Source: Variovorax sp.
Lineage (GTDB): Bacteria > Pseudomonadota > Gammaproteobacteria > Burkholderiales > Burkholderiaceae_C
NCBI GenBank assembly: GCA_028292835.1
Contig: JAQGLP010000026.1
Coordinates: 1-6,824 of the forward strand
Length of the DNA stretch: 6,824 nt
Reading direction: 5' to 3'
Numbering within the stretch: the first letter of the stretch is position 1; each line of letters opens with the position of its first letter. Below are positions 6,430 to 6,824 of this stretch, piece by piece. The notes under the pieces were generated by a model. The model was not told the DNA's origin, searched no databases, and saw nothing but the letters and a program-made list of their open reading frames with translations. Both the position numbers and the translations under genes were made by a program.

Positions 6430-6824
6430 ATGACTGAAACCGCCCCGGCGCTCGACCTCGACGCCATCAACACCCTGGAGCGCGACACGTTCGTCGCCGC
6501 GCTCGGCAGTACTTTCGAGCACTCCCCCTGGGTGGCCGAAGGCGCCTGGACCGCCCGGCCGTTCGCCAGCGTCGACGCCCTTCACACGGCCATGGTGGAG
6601 GTGGTCCGCAACGCGCCGCACGCCACGCAGGTCGCCTTCCTGTGCGCCCACCCCGAACTCGCCGGCAAGGAAGCGCAGGCCGGCACCATGACCGACGAGT
6701 CGGTCGGCGAACAGGCCAGCGCCGGCCTCGATGCGCTGAGCCGCGACGAGATCGGCGAATTGCGCGAACTCAACGTCCGCTACCGCGAGCGCCACGGTTT
6801 TCCGTTCATCGTCGCGGTGCGGCG
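6430..6824 (+). CDS. uraD: 2-oxo-4-hydroxy-4-carboxy-5-ureidoimidazoline (OHCU) decarboxylase, 3'-truncated by window edge
   Basis: UraD catalyses the last step from urate to S-allantoin, decarboxylating OHCU after urate oxidase and 5-hydroxyisourate hydrolase. The window holds the first 131 codons of a family of about 165-180 residues. Diagnostic motifs are present: LNTLERDTFVAALG-like N-terminus (INTLERDTFVAALGSTFEHSPW), AHPELAGK with the catalytic His74, SVGEQASAGL (Ser91, Glu94, Gln95), and the closing HGFPFIVAVR (122-131). The ATG at 6430 has a ribosome site (AGGAA at 6418-6422, 7 bases upstream) and lies 24 bases after the transporter stop with no terminator, so the two genes are probably co-transcribed. 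The frame is open to the window end with no damage. No signal peptide is seen; it is a cytoplasmic enzyme. Confidence 0.93.
   Translation, partial: MTETAPALDLDAINTLERDTFVAALGSTFEHSPWVAEGAWTARPFASVDALHTAMVEVVRNAPHATQVAFLCAHPELAGKEAQAGTMTDESVGEQASAGLDALSRDEIGELRELNVRYRERHGFPFIVAVR

Noticed and set aside
4849..6795. 648-residue open frame on the - strand opposite the transporter and uraD
   Set aside because: It is antisense to two genes with clear family motifs; its His/Asp/Gln/Arg-rich composition is typical of the mirror frame of GC-rich genes, and it has no recognisable domain.

Overview
The window is very GC-rich, with strongly G/C-biased third codon positions. The gene families and their order look like a high-GC proteobacterium, most likely Burkholderiales (Comamonadaceae-like). 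That placement is an inference from composition and gene content. There is no sign of mobile DNA, CRISPR, tRNA or rRNA. Most of the sequence is coding, and two apparently unrelated blocks meet tail to tail near position 3,810-3,920.

Left block (about 1-3808, + strand) is a DNA-repair cluster. It opens inside a gene for a ligase-associated DEXH-box helicase (Lhr-Core/Lhr2 type), whose Walker A region lies upstream of the window. Next comes pdeM, the manganese-dependent metallophosphoesterase endonuclease that travels with this helicase, an ATP-dependent ligase and a metallo-beta-lactamase-fold exonuclease; the last two are not visible here. A 189-residue protein with a cyclic-nucleotide-binding domain and no visible DNA-binding domain overlaps the end of pdeM by ATGA, so it is probably translationally coupled to the repair genes. 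A hairpin followed by T5 lies between the helicase gene and pdeM and may attenuate the downstream genes.

Right block (3920-6824) looks like a ureide/purine-catabolism locus. A LysR-type regulator on the - strand is divergent from an MFS transporter of the anion:cation symporter (ACS) type. The transporter is followed 24 bases later by uraD (OHCU decarboxylase, urate to allantoin), which runs off the right edge. The 205-206 bp divergent region carries an imperfect dyad around TTATAA that overlaps a possible regulator -10, a possible -10 for the transporter operon, a small leader hairpin and a good Shine-Dalgarno sequence. The simplest model is that the LysR protein senses a purine-breakdown intermediate, represses itself and activates uptake (transporter) and processing (uraD).

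Most interesting for follow-up are the small cyclic-nucleotide-binding protein embedded in the ligase-associated repair operon, and the substrate of the transporter co-transcribed with uraD.
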